A stretch of DNA of 17,189 nt from DATGKR01 sp035294565 (GCA_035294565.1 DATGKR010000020.1:1-17189); one strand, 5' to 3'. Counted from the first letter of the stretch, positions 1 to 6,268 are shown. Program-made: numbers and translations. Notes: generated from the sequence alone by a model not told the origin.

Positions 1-237
1 GTGGGAGCTGGGTTCGAATACGTCGGCCTCTACGAGTTCTTCGCCGAGCAGACCTGGACGGTGGAGACGCTGACCGGATTGGTGTACTCCACTTCGTTCC
101 TCAACTTGACCGTGCTCGGAGACCAAGAGCCGGTCTTCGAGGCGGAGCTCTCGGGGTTGCTTCGCTCGTTCGAGCCGAGCGGGGTGTTCCACGTATCTGC
201 CCGCCACGCCTATCAGCTCGCGGTAAGGCCGGCATGA
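1..237 (+). CDS. Methyltransferase-like protein, C-terminal end (partial)
   Basis: The gene is cut by the left edge; only the last 78 residues are present and the true start lies outside. The visible tail has the pattern W-T-x-E-x-L-x-G-L-x-Y-S-T-S-F, then VLGDQ, then a closing block ending YQLAVRP. This resembles the C-terminal part of class I SAM-dependent methyltransferases of the UbiE/COQ5-like group, in which a Y-S-T-S segment precedes the last helix. The SAM-binding glycine motif would be upstream and is not visible, so the assignment rests on general resemblance only. The TGA stop is at 235-237. No gene follows on this strand for over 400 bases. It could be another protein type with a similar tail. 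Confidence 0.45.
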   Translation: MGAGFEYVGLYEFFAEQTWTVETLTGLVYSTSFLNLTVLGDQEPVFEAELSGLLRSFEPSGVFHVSARHAYQLAVRPA

Positions 238-240
238 GGG

Positions 241-456
241 TTGCCCGCCGTCGAAGCGGCGCACCCTGGCCAGCCATGTGCGCATCCGAAGCGCGTCTGG
301 TCTCCGACGCTCAATCGGTCGTGGTTCGGCCCGTCCAGTGCCAGTAGGGCGTTGGTTCCGTGCCGGTCCCGCTGGCAGCGAACGCGCGGCGGGGGGTCCG
401 CGCAGCTCCCAGTGGCGCCGGACGCGCTCGCGAGCGGCGAGGCTGGTGGGGCTCAT
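241..456 (-). pseudogene. Possible minus-strand gene remnant, not identified
   Basis: On the minus strand an ATG at 456-454 opens a frame beginning MSPTSLAARERVRRHWELRG, which looks like a genuine protein N-terminus. Beyond this the coding-like signal moves to another frame (around 345-260, reading ALLALDGPNHDRLSVGDQ), as expected after a frameshift. The frame then continues only as antisense of the methyltransferase end. I do not recognise the family and see no Shine-Dalgarno sequence before the ATG. It may be a decayed gene of the same island as the recombinase remnant, or chance open sequence in GC-rich DNA. Confidence 0.2.
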
Positions 457-515
457 TCCGTTGGAGGATGACACCCGCTCGAGTAGTTAGTTAACCGAAT
501 AAACCGTATTTGTGA

Positions 516-563
516 ACGAGATCCGAGTTAGTGGCGTATATCTGCTACTAATTCGGGTCTCGT
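516..563 (+). other. Long hairpin, 20-bp stem, 8-nt loop
   Basis: Bases 516-535 and 544-563 form a 20-bp stem around the 8-nt loop 536-543. As RNA from the plus strand all 20 positions pair: 17 Watson-Crick and 3 G-U wobbles (522/557, 527/552, 533/546). Read from the minus strand those three would be A-C mismatches, so the structure favours a plus-strand RNA. No U-tract follows, so it is not a standard intrinsic terminator. It sits in an AT-richer patch of a gene-poor region. It could be a small structured RNA, a mobile-element end or a recombination site; the sequence does not decide. Confidence 0.6.
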
Positions 564-666
564 CGCAAGGCAGCGACCAGTCGGTGGTAGCGGGGTGGAG
601 GCGCCGGGCCCGCACTGGCGTCGAAGTGCCGGTCACCAGAGGGTGCCTGTCCTATCGTAAGGCGCA

Positions 667-815
667 GTGAAACTGCCAAACGATGCCTTCGACGCCCTGG
701 AGGCCAGCGGTGAGGGTCCTCCGGTGAGTGGCGTTTCGACTCGGACGAACTGGCAGACGAGATCTACAGGCGGCCCGTGTTCTCAGGCCGCTTCTGCGTC
801 GTCGTGACCGCGTGA
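667..815 (+). pseudogene. Small frameshifted ORF, unknown function
   Basis: A GTG at 667, with AAGG at 659-662 just upstream, opens a frame reading VKLPNDAFDALEASGEG. Around 712-728 the coding signal moves to another frame, which continues EWRFDSDELADEIYRRP and ends FCVVVTA at a TGA (813-815). In codons 726-815 about 25 of 29 third positions are G or C against about 45% at second positions, the periodicity of real coding DNA in a high-GC genome. Joined, the two halves give a protein of about 49 residues. I do not recognise the family. It is either a small gene broken by one indel or a remnant of a longer one. Confidence 0.4.
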
Positions 816-1024
816 CTTCCCACCTTGCGCATCCTTCAGAGAACCGTCGCTCCGCAACTCCGCTCTCTACTCTGCTCGCCCTCACCCCGGCGATCGAGTG
901 TTAGCACCGAGCCCAAAACACGGTTCCCGATCCGACCTACGGGGACGCGCCTGCGAAGGTCAGGGGGATCCTCTTCCTCTGCTTTCGAGGACACCCTTGC
1001 GTTCGCCGAGGGGAAAAAAGTGGA

Positions 1025-1054
1025 TTGCGTGCGCTGTCGGCTGGTGGGTACGGT
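1025..1054 (+). promoter_or_regulatory. Candidate promoter for the riboswitch leader
   Basis: TTGCGT (1025-1030) and TACGGT (1049-1054) are separated by 18 bases and could be the -35 and -10 boxes of a vegetative promoter. Transcription would start near 1061, just before the first strand of the riboswitch P1 stem at 1069. This rests on box similarity and position only. Confidence 0.35.
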
Positions 1055-1066
1055 CTGGTCACCCAC

Positions 1067-1157
1067 AGTCATCTAGAGGACCCGAGGGACCTGGCCCTGC
1101 GACGGTCCGGCAACCTGCGTCTTGCGTAAGGTGCCAACGCCGGGATCGATGAGGAGG
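1067..1157 (+). promoter_or_regulatory. SAM-I-clan (S-box) riboswitch
   Basis: The S-box core is clear. GAGGGACCTGGCCC (1084-1097) is followed by CCGGCAACC (1107-1115), AAGGTGCCAA (1128-1137) and GATGAGG (1148-1154). P1 is 1069-1073 with 1148-1152. P2 is 1078-1082 with 1104-1108, capped by AGGG/CCCT (1085-1088/1095-1098). P3 is 1113-1119 with about 1125-1132. TGG in the P2 loop (1092-1094) can pair with CCA (1134-1136), the expected pseudoknot. P4 seems reduced or absent, so the exact subclass is open. The Shine-Dalgarno GAGGAGG (1151-1157) overlaps the 3' strand of P1, so SAM binding probably blocks translation. No terminator hairpin with a U-tract is seen. The only downstream target is the GNAT gene, whose GTG is at 1162. 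Confidence 0.85.
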
Positions 1158-1161
1158 ACCA

Positions 1162-1797
1162 GTGACATTCCGTTTCGACGTCCCACCGCTCGACGGCCGG
1201 CTCGTGCGCCTCGAGCCCCTCACGATGGATCACGCCGAGGACCTTCGGCTGGCTGCCGAAGAGGACCGCTCGGCCTACGGGTTCACGACCGTTCCTCGAG
1301 CCTGGCAGATCGAGGAGTATCTGTCAGCTCATTTCGAGCGGGCCGAGGGCGGAAAGATGGCCCCCTTCGCGCAGATCCGCCGCGCGGACGGGCGCGCCGT
1401 CGGCTGCACCGCCTACTGGAACCCGCGGTCTTGGCCAGGTCGGAGCGATCTGTGTGCCGTCGAGGTCGGCTGGACCTGGCTGGCGGCCTCAGCTCAGCGG
1501 ACCGGCATCAACGTCGAGGCCAAGCTGCTGCTCATGGAGCACGCCTTCGAGTCCATGGGGGTAGCCAGGGTCGACCTCAAGACCGACGCTCGCAATCAAC
1601 GGTCCCGTCAAGCGATCGAGGGTCTTGGGGCTATCTTCGAAGGCGTCCTCCGCAGCTGGTCAGAGTCCCACGCCCCCGGCGAAGACGGCCACCTGCGCGA
1701 TTCGGCCATGTTCTCGGTCATCGCTGCCGACTGGCCGACGGTCAAGCACCGCCTCCGCATCCGGCTGGACCGGCACCTGGGCCCCCCTGAGCACTGA
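1162..1797 (+). CDS. GNAT family N-acetyltransferase, RimJ/RimL type
   Basis: A 211-residue protein of the RimJ/RimL-like branch of the GNAT superfamily, which transfers acetyl from acetyl-CoA to an amine. The opening DGRLVRLEPL (11-20) is the usual first strand of this branch. The acetyl-CoA pyrophosphate loop is QRTG at 112-115, within AQRTGINVEAKLLL. The motif B region TDARNQRSRQAIEGLGA (141-157) is typical, and the tail ends normally. The GTG start at 1162 is chosen because GAGGAGG lies 4 nt upstream and the family N-terminus follows at once. A shorter N-terminus would lose strand 1. The SAM riboswitch leader implies expression when SAM is low, so the substrate may be linked to methionine or sulfur metabolism; the protein alone does not show it. 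Translation is probably gated by the riboswitch, since the Shine-Dalgarno is part of P1. Confidence 0.88.
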   Translation: MTFRFDVPPLDGRLVRLEPLTMDHAEDLRLAAEEDRSAYGFTTVPRAWQIEEYLSAHFERAEGGKMAPFAQIRRADGRAVGCTAYWNPRSWPGRSDLCAVEVGWTWLAASAQRTGINVEAKLLLMEHAFESMGVARVDLKTDARNQRSRQAIEGLGAIFEGVLRSWSESHAPGEDGHLRDSAMFSVIAADWPTVKHRLRIRLDRHLGPPEH

Positions 1798-1859
1798 AGC
1801 GCGGGCAACCATGTCGCCTCCGGCGTTTCAGGACAAACGGACGACCTCATTCGGCGACT

Positions 1860-2330
1860 GCGCCCTCCGATCCTGGGCGATCGTTCTGGAACCCGGTGAC
1901 CCTCGATCCCGTCGCTGAAGACGTGTACCAGCTCGATCCCGCCGATTTGAGGCAGACCGGCAGTCGTCGCGACGCAGACGCAGCAAAGCGACGCCGGCAT
2001 TTCCCAGAGCGAAAGTGCGCTCTGGTGGCTTCTCGTCGACCGGCCGGGCAGATCGAGGATGGAGCGGGCGATCCGAACGGTGCCGGCGTCGAGATCGACG
2101 TCGGCCCACTCGAGGGCTCAGAGTCCCCGCGCCGGGCGCCGGTGAGGGCCGGCGAGGGATGATCAAAGTCGGGCTGGTGCATGACGTCCATGACAGCCTT
2201 GGGAGGCCAGCCCGGTCTGTTCGCCCGCCCGCGCACGAGCCGCGACACCTGCTCGGGCGACTGGGTCCTTGCCGATGTACACCTGAACCTCCGACACTCC
2301 TGGCTGGCGCTGCCTGACGGTGCCCTCGGC
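1860..2330 (-). pseudogene. Decayed tyrosine recombinase (phage-type integrase)
   Basis: Successive pieces of a phage-type integrase appear on the minus strand in three frames. 2327-2262 reads GTVRQRQPGVSEVQVYIGKD, the usual N-terminal arm-binding start. About 2254-2115 reads VSRLVRGRANR and then ALTGARRGDSE, which carries the first catalytic-arginine motif; the core-binding domain between them is missing. About 2117-2040 reads ALEWADVDLDAGTVRIARS, and 2045-1962 reads DEKPPERTFALGNAGVALL. About 1956-1890 reads VFSDGIEGHRVPERSP. The H-x-x-R box and the catalytic tyrosine are not seen. A large internal deletion and at least three frameshifts make it non-functional. Its 5' end lies about 110 bases from the 3' end of tRNA-Lys, the usual place for an integrase beside its tRNA attachment site. 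Confidence 0.75.
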
Positions 2331-2414
2331 CTCGAGCCGAAACCGTCCCAGCAGGGATGGGGGCGCGATCAGGAACGCTGGCGGGCCAAAAGGCGCAAGC
2401 CACCAGGACCTTGC

Positions 2415-2438
2415 GGGTGCGGGTCGGGTTGGGTTGGG
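2415..2438 (+). other. G-quadruplex-type motif beside tRNA-Lys
   Basis: Five GGG runs (2415-2417, 2421-2423, 2426-2428, 2431-2433, 2436-2438) are separated by 2-3 nt, which meets the usual G-quadruplex pattern on the plus strand. It abuts the 3' end of the tRNA-Lys gene, so it lies on the template strand of the tRNA trailer. Any role in ending transcription or as part of the former attachment site is speculative. Confidence 0.5.
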
Positions 2439-2510
2439 TGCGCCCCCTGGGATTCGAACCCAGAACCTGCGGATTAAGAGTCCGTTGCTCTGCCGTTGAG
2501 CTAGAGGCGC
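2439..2510 (-). tRNA. tRNA-Lys(CTT)
   Basis: Minus-strand cloverleaf of 72 nt. The acceptor stem is GCGCCTC with GGGGCGC (2510-2504 with 2446-2440). The D arm begins TAGCTCA. The anticodon loop is CTCTTAA with anticodon CTT, reading the lysine codon AAG. The T arm contains GGGTTCGAATCCC, and the discriminator is A (2439). CCA is not encoded at the 3' end; the genome reads CCCA after the discriminator. A recombinase remnant lies beyond the 3' end, so this tRNA was probably an integration site. Confidence 0.95.
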
Positions 2511-2529
2511 GCCTTGGGCGGGGAGGACG

Positions 2530-2535
2530 ATACTA
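2530..2535 (-). promoter_or_regulatory. Candidate -10 box for tRNA-Lys
   Basis: On the minus strand TAGTAT (2535-2530) lies 19 bases upstream of the tRNA 5' end, a plausible -10 box giving a short leader. No convincing -35 box is visible. Confidence 0.4.
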
Positions 2536-2563
2536 ACCCGCCCGTGGCCGGGCCGTCCCCGCG

Positions 2564-2569
2564 TAGATT
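2564..2569 (+). promoter_or_regulatory. Candidate -10 box for the FUSC gene
   Basis: TAGATT (2564-2569) fits TANNNT and lies 8 nt before the GTG at 2578. With no Shine-Dalgarno sequence in between, a leaderless transcript is likely. Confidence 0.4.
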
Positions 2570-2577
2570 GGCCGTCC

Positions 2578-4818
2578 GTGCCCACGCTGGCCGCGTCCTT
2601 CTCCGAGGCGGCCCGGGCGGCGGTGCGGATCGACCGGGCCAAGGTCTACGCCGGAGCGGGGCTGCGCGCCGCCCTGGGAGTGGCGATCACGCTGGTTGTC
2701 GGCCGCGCCACCGGCCACACGGTCGCCGGGGTCGTCGCGACGATTGGCGCGCTGAGCGGGGGTTTCGCCTCGCTCCAGGGTACCTACCGCAGCAGAGCAG
2801 CGGTGATCATGGCGGCTACCGCTGCGATGGCGCTCGCCGCCTTCCTGGGCTCCACGACCGGATACCTGGTCGGGGGCTTCGCCATCGTCGCCGCCGCGGT
2901 CTCGTTCGCGGCTGGCCTGCTCGTGGCGCTCGGCCCTTCGGCGATGGTCGTGGGCATCCAGGCGGTCGTCGGGCTCGTCGTGTTCAGCCAGTTCCACTTC
3001 CCGGCGGCGGTCGCCGCCCGCGACGCCGGCCTGGTCCTGGCCGGGGGAGCGGTCCAGGCGGTGCTGGTGATGGTCTCGTGGCCGCTGCGGAGGTTCCCTG
3101 CTGAGAGGCGTGCCCTGGGGTCGGCGTTCGCCCTGCTAGCAGAGTTCTGTCGTAGCGTCCCCGGCGAGGAGCTGCCTCTCCTGCCCGCCGACGCCATGGC
3201 CTCGCTCGAGCCGCTCGTTCGCGACGCCCAGCCCTTCGGCGGCGACGAGGGTCTCGCCCGCCAGGTGATGGCAGGCCAGGCAGACCGGATCCGCCTCGAG
3301 CTCGTCGCCTTGGCGCGCGCTCGCCAGCGGGCCGGGGACGAGGAAATCAGGTCCGAACTGGACCGCCTGCTGCGGGCCGCTGGGGAGGCTTTGGACGAGG
3401 TTGCCGCCGCGGTGCGCAGCAACACCGTTCCGAGCGGCTTCGTTGCCGCGCGTGACGAGTTCGAAGCGGCGCTGGCCCGGCTGCGGGACGGCTCGTCGCC
3501 GGGGCAGGCCGGCGAGAGGGATGAAGCGGGATGGCGAGGCGGCAGCGACGTGGGCGACGCGGTCGACAGGGCGGAGGCTCTGGCGGGCCAGATCCGCAGC
3601 GCCATGCGGGCCGCGGCGGCCCTGGCGGGAGGGGACACGGCCGCCATCGAGAACCTCGCCCTTGCCCTGGAAGCTCCCGCTGTCCCGGCGGGCAGGCGTT
3701 TCGCGGTGTGGCTGAAAGAGCGATTGTCGACCCTGCGCGCCAACCTGGCGCTGTCGTCGCAGGCCTTCCGCCACGCCCTGCGCCTCGGAGTCGCCGTCGG
3801 AGTCGCCGATCTCGTGTCGCGGGCATTCCCGCTCGCGCACCACTACTGGCTGCCGATGACGACGATGCTCGTGCTGCGCCCCGACTTCGGCTCGACCGTG
3901 ACGCGAGGACTGTCGAGGATCTTCGGCACGCTCATCGGCGCCGGGGTGGTCACCCTGATCCTCGCCGGCCTGCGGCCCTCACCCGACGCTCTGGCCGCCA
4001 TCGTGGTCGTCCTGGTCTTCCCGGCGATCAGCCTGGTCCTCGCGAACTACGCCCTCTTCAGCGTGCTCATAGCCTCGATCGTCGTAGCCATGCTCGCCTT
4101 CATCGGCGAGCCGGACGCTTCCACTGCCGGCGACCGAGCCTTCTACACGGCCGTCGGCGCCTTGGTAGCCCTCGCCGCCTACCTCCTTTGGCCTACCTGG
4201 GAGGGCGCCCGCCTTCCGGACGTGCTCGCCGGCCTGGTGGAGGTGGAGGGAAGGTACTCCTGCCGGGTCCTGCGGGCGTGGGCGGAACCCGAAGGCGCCG
4301 ACCGGGCCTTGCTGCAGCAGGCCCGCCTCGACGCTCGCCTGGCCCGCACCAATGCCGAGGCGGCGGTCACCCGGTGGTTGTCGGAGCCAGAAGCGGCGCC
4401 GCACGGCCTGGGCCGCCAGGCCGTGCTCGGCCTCATGACGGCCGTCCGCACCTGCGTGCAGGCGACCCTCGCCCTGCACGCCGAGCTCCCCGAGAAGGGG
4501 CCGGGAGTGCCCGGAGCCGAGGCGCTCGGTGCCGACGTGGAGAGGGCCACGGAAGCCGTGGCGTGCCGGCTGCGAGACCCGTTGTCGCCGCTGGGGGCAC
4601 CGCCGCTGCGGCGCGAGCAGCTGGAGCTGGCGAGCCGTCCCGGGGTGCCCCCGGCATTTGCTGGAGAGACAGACCTGCTCGTCAACGCCGTCAACACCCT
4701 GGTGCACCTCGTCGGGGCCGAGGGTGAGAAGCGCACCGAGGGGCGATCGCTCGAGGGTGACCGAGGGGACTCGAACCCCCGACCTCCAGGGCCACAACCT
4801 GGCGCTCTAACCGACTGA
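2578..4818 (+). CDS. FUSC-family membrane protein
   Basis: A 746-residue integral membrane protein of the fusaric acid resistance-like (FUSC/YccS) superfamily, whose members are efflux or aromatic-acid transport components. Two membrane blocks are visible. Residues about 25-170 hold several hydrophobic helices and about 398-535 hold the second set. That second set includes the hallmark YWLPMTTMLVLRPDFGST (423-440) followed by TRGLSRIFGTLIGA. Residues about 175-395 form a charged helical cytoplasmic domain, and another soluble domain follows residue 540. The GTG at 2578 is chosen because TAGATT sits 8 nt upstream and the next residues match the family start. The last 20 codons (from 4756) are antisense to tRNA-His and read as tRNA-derived sequence (DSNPRPPGPQPGALTD), so the natural C-terminus is borrowed from the tRNA gene. 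Substrate unknown. Confidence 0.85.
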   Translation: MPTLAASFSEAARAAVRIDRAKVYAGAGLRAALGVAITLVVGRATGHTVAGVVATIGALSGGFASLQGTYRSRAAVIMAATAAMALAAFLGSTTGYLVGGFAIVAAAVSFAAGLLVALGPSAMVVGIQAVVGLVVFSQFHFPAAVAARDAGLVLAGGAVQAVLVMVSWPLRRFPAERRALGSAFALLAEFCRSVPGEELPLLPADAMASLEPLVRDAQPFGGDEGLARQVMAGQADRIRLELVALARARQRAGDEEIRSELDRLLRAAGEALDEVAAAVRSNTVPSGFVAARDEFEAALARLRDGSSPGQAGERDEAGWRGGSDVGDAVDRAEALAGQIRSAMRAAAALAGGDTAAIENLALALEAPAVPAGRRFAVWLKERLSTLRANLALSSQAFRHALRLGVAVGVADLVSRAFPLAHHYWLPMTTMLVLRPDFGSTVTRGLSRIFGTLIGAGVVTLILAGLRPSPDALAAIVVVLVFPAISLVLANYALFSVLIASIVVAMLAFIGEPDASTAGDRAFYTAVGALVALAAYLLWPTWEGARLPDVLAGLVEVEGRYSCRVLRAWAEPEGADRALLQQARLDARLARTNAEAAVTRWLSEPEAAPHGLGRQAVLGLMTAVRTCVQATLALHAELPEKGPGVPGAEALGADVERATEAVACRLRDPLSPLGAPPLRREQLELASRPGVPPAFAGETDLLVNAVNTLVHLVGAEGEKRTEGRSLEGDRGDSNPRPPGPQPGALTD

Positions 4819-4830
4819 GCTACGGCCACC
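4756..4830 (-). tRNA. tRNA-His(GTG)
   Basis: Minus-strand cloverleaf. The acceptor stem is GTGGCCG with CGGTCAC (4829-4823 with 4763-4757). The anticodon stem is CCAGG/CCTGG and the loop TTGTGGC gives anticodon GTG for histidine. The T arm is GGGGGTTCGAGTCCCC. The extra G at position -1 that marks tRNA-His is encoded (complement of 4830) opposite discriminator C (4756). CCA is not encoded. Its 3' 63 bases overlap the 3' end of the FUSC gene on the other strand. Confidence 0.95.
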
Positions 4831-4855
4831 AAGGAAGCGTCAAGTGTGCCACACC

Positions 4856-4879
4856 CGGGCGGGCATAAACCCCCGCCCG
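4856..4879. other. GC hairpin in the tRNA-His/sigma divergent region
   Basis: CGGGCGGG (4856-4863) and CCCGCCCG (4872-4879) form an 8-bp stem around an 8-nt loop containing CATAAA. It lies between divergent genes, so it is not a terminator for either, and no U-tract follows. The AT-rich loop could carry a -10 box for the sigma gene. Confidence 0.35.
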
Positions 4880-4883
4880 CAGC

Positions 4884-5834
4884 GTGTTCAATGAAGGTGT
4901 GAGGCGTCCTGAGCCGAAGGACAGGGAGCAGGACCTGGTCCGCCTCTACCTGGACGGCATCGGGCGCTACCCCCTGCTAACCCAGGAGGACGAGGTGCGC
5001 CTGGCCAAGGCCGTGGAGGCCGGCAAGGCGGCGGCGGCCGAGTTGGCCCGCGGGGAGGCGCTGAGCCCCGCCCGGGCTAGCGAGCTGGCCAGGATCAAGC
5101 AGGCGGGGGAGCGAGCGTTCGAGCAGTTCGTCAACGCCAACCTCCGCCTCGTGGTGACCATCGCCAAGCGCTACCAGGGTGGCGAGCTGTCGATGCTCGA
5201 CCTCATCCAAGAAGGCAACATCGGCCTGATGCACGCGGTGGACAAATTCGACTGGCGTCGGGGCTACAAGTTCTCCACCTACGCCACGTGGTGGATCCGC
5301 CAGTCGATCGGCCGCGGCATCGACAACACCGGGCGGGCCGTACGCCTGCCCGTACACACCGGCGACCAGGTCCGCCGGCTGCAGCGGGCGCGGGCTTCCC
5401 TGGAGGGCCGCCTGGGCCGGGCACCGACCGGCGCCGAAGTCGCCGAAATGCTAGGGATGTCCGAAGCCGAGGTCGAGCGCCTGATGCGCCTCGTGGTCGA
5501 GCCGGTCAGTCTCGCTAGTCCGATCGGTGCAGATGGCGACAGTGAGCTCGGGGACGTCCTGTCCGACGACGAGTCGCCGACGCCGTTCGACGAGGTGGCC
5601 CAGCGCATGCTGGGGGCGGAGCTGGCGAAGCTGATGTCGAGGCTCGGCGATAGGGAGCGGCTCATCCTCAGCCTCCGCTTCGGCTTGGACCGCGGCGAGC
5701 CACGGACCCTCGACGAGGTGGGCGAGGCGATGAACTTGACGCGAGAGCGCATCCGGCAGATCGAACGCCACGCTCTCGCCAAGCTGCGGGTGCAGCCCGT
5801 CGAGGCCGCCGCCCGGGAGCTTCTCGCCTCCTAG
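4884..5834 (+). CDS. RNA polymerase sigma-70 factor, SigA/SigB type
   Basis: A 316-residue sigma factor of the primary-like group. Region 1.2 is at about 17-47 (DLVRLYLDGIGRYPLLTQED). Region 2 runs from about 80 to 165 and contains NLRLVVTIAKRY, the core-binding DLIQEGNIGLMHAVDKFD, and the -10-recognition helix YKFSTYATWWIRQSI. Region 3 follows. Region 4 (about 250-305) has LGDRERLILSLRFGL and the helix-turn-helix TLDEVGEAMNLTRERIRQIE, which reads the -35 box. Region 1.1 is missing, which fits a group 2 factor or a short primary factor; the window cannot decide. The start is uncertain: GTG 4884 is used here, and GTG 4899 would also keep all domains. The stop shares the CTAG tetranucleotide with the convergent oxidoreductase gene. 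Confidence 0.92.
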   Translation: MFNEGVRRPEPKDREQDLVRLYLDGIGRYPLLTQEDEVRLAKAVEAGKAAAAELARGEALSPARASELARIKQAGERAFEQFVNANLRLVVTIAKRYQGGELSMLDLIQEGNIGLMHAVDKFDWRRGYKFSTYATWWIRQSIGRGIDNTGRAVRLPVHTGDQVRRLQRARASLEGRLGRAPTGAEVAEMLGMSEAEVERLMRLVVEPVSLASPIGADGDSELGDVLSDDESPTPFDEVAQRMLGAELAKLMSRLGDRERLILSLRFGLDRGEPRTLDEVGEAMNLTRERIRQIERHALAKLRVQPVEAAARELLAS

Positions 5835-6262
5835 GCCGCGGCAGGCCGGAGGACGACCACGGGGATCTCCCGGGAGGTCCGCTTCTGGTACCCGGCGTAG
5901 TTGGGATGGTCGCGGGTGATGAGCGGCCAGAGCCTGGCCCGCTCCTCGGGACTGGCGACGGTGGCTTTCATCCTCCGCGGCTGGCCGCCGCCGACCCGCA
6001 CGGTCACCTCCGGGTCGGCTTGGAGGTTCAAGAACCACGCCGGGTGGCGATCGTCGCCCCCACGCGACGCCACCAGGACCACCGCGTCACCTTCTTGGAG
6101 GGGTGACGTGAGGAAGGTGGTCCGTTCCTGGCCGGTCCTCCTGCCCTTGGTGGTGAGCTCCACGACCGGCATCCCCATCGCCCTCCAGCCGAGCATTCCG
6201 CCCGAAGCCGCGACGACCAGCCGGTGGACCCCGTTCATGACCTTGAAGCCGACATCTTGCAC
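5831..6262 (-). CDS. Ddn-like F420-dependent nitroreductase family oxidoreductase
   Basis: A 143-residue protein of the deazaflavin (F420)-dependent nitroreductase family (DUF385, split beta-barrel), which uses F420H2 as hydride donor. The cofactor phosphate-binding segment is TTKGRRTGQERTTFL (37-51), followed by GDAVVLVASRGGDDRHPAW and FLNLQADPEVTV, and the usual closing DHPNYAGYQKRTSREIPVV. Length is normal. The GTG start at 6262 is supported by a TAGGAT box (6274-6269) 6 nt upstream, giving a leaderless transcript. A later ATG at residue 9 is possible. It is divergent from the ArsR gene, with a 14-bp palindrome in the shared promoter region, and convergent with the sigma gene, sharing CTAG at the stops. 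The natural substrate is unknown. Confidence 0.88.
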   Translation of the reverse strand: MQDVGFKVMNGVHRLVVAASGGMLGWRAMGMPVVELTTKGRRTGQERTTFLTSPLQEGDAVVLVASRGGDDRHPAWFLNLQADPEVTVRVGGGQPRRMKATVASPEERARLWPLITRDHPNYAGYQKRTSREIPVVVLRPAAA

Positions 6263-6268
6263 GCCACG

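Larger units (their letters stand above)
238..1060. other. Gene-poor stretch with remnants and a hairpin
   Basis: No intact gene is supported across these roughly 820 bases. Open frames exist on both strands but their products are arginine/serine-rich and look like random GC-rich reading. Within the stretch I see a possible minus-strand remnant (241-456), a short AT-richer patch (about 484-560) leading into a long hairpin (516-563), and a frameshifted small ORF (667-815). I see nothing recognisable in 816-1020. Together with the recombinase remnant at 1860-2330 this suggests a decayed accessory region. Confidence 0.6.
1798..2438. other. Intergenic region holding the recombinase remnant
   Basis: Between the GNAT stop and tRNA-Lys there is no intact gene. 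The broken tyrosine recombinase fills most of it. The part from about 2330 to 2414 shows nothing recognisable, and 2415-2438 carries five G-triplets next to the tRNA end. I found no second copy of the tRNA 3' end that would mark the other attachment site in this window. Confidence 0.6.

Noticed and set aside
8..19. A 12-base match to the tRNA-Lys T arm, considered as an attachment site
   Set aside because: It lies within the methyltransferase coding sequence, in the opposite orientation to the tRNA, and reflects the generic T-arm consensus GGTTCGAAT.
896..908. GAGTGTTAGCACC, considered as a CIRCE-like half site
   Set aside because: Only one half of the motif is present with no matching partner, and no chaperone gene is near.
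816..1020. Open frames such as the one ending GKKVDCVRCRLVG
   Set aside because: Third-position GC bias is weak and no start signal or family resemblance was found.
2421..2438. GGGTT-like pentamers, considered as a telomere-type or microsatellite repeat
   Set aside because: Only about four imperfect units; better described as a G-run motif.
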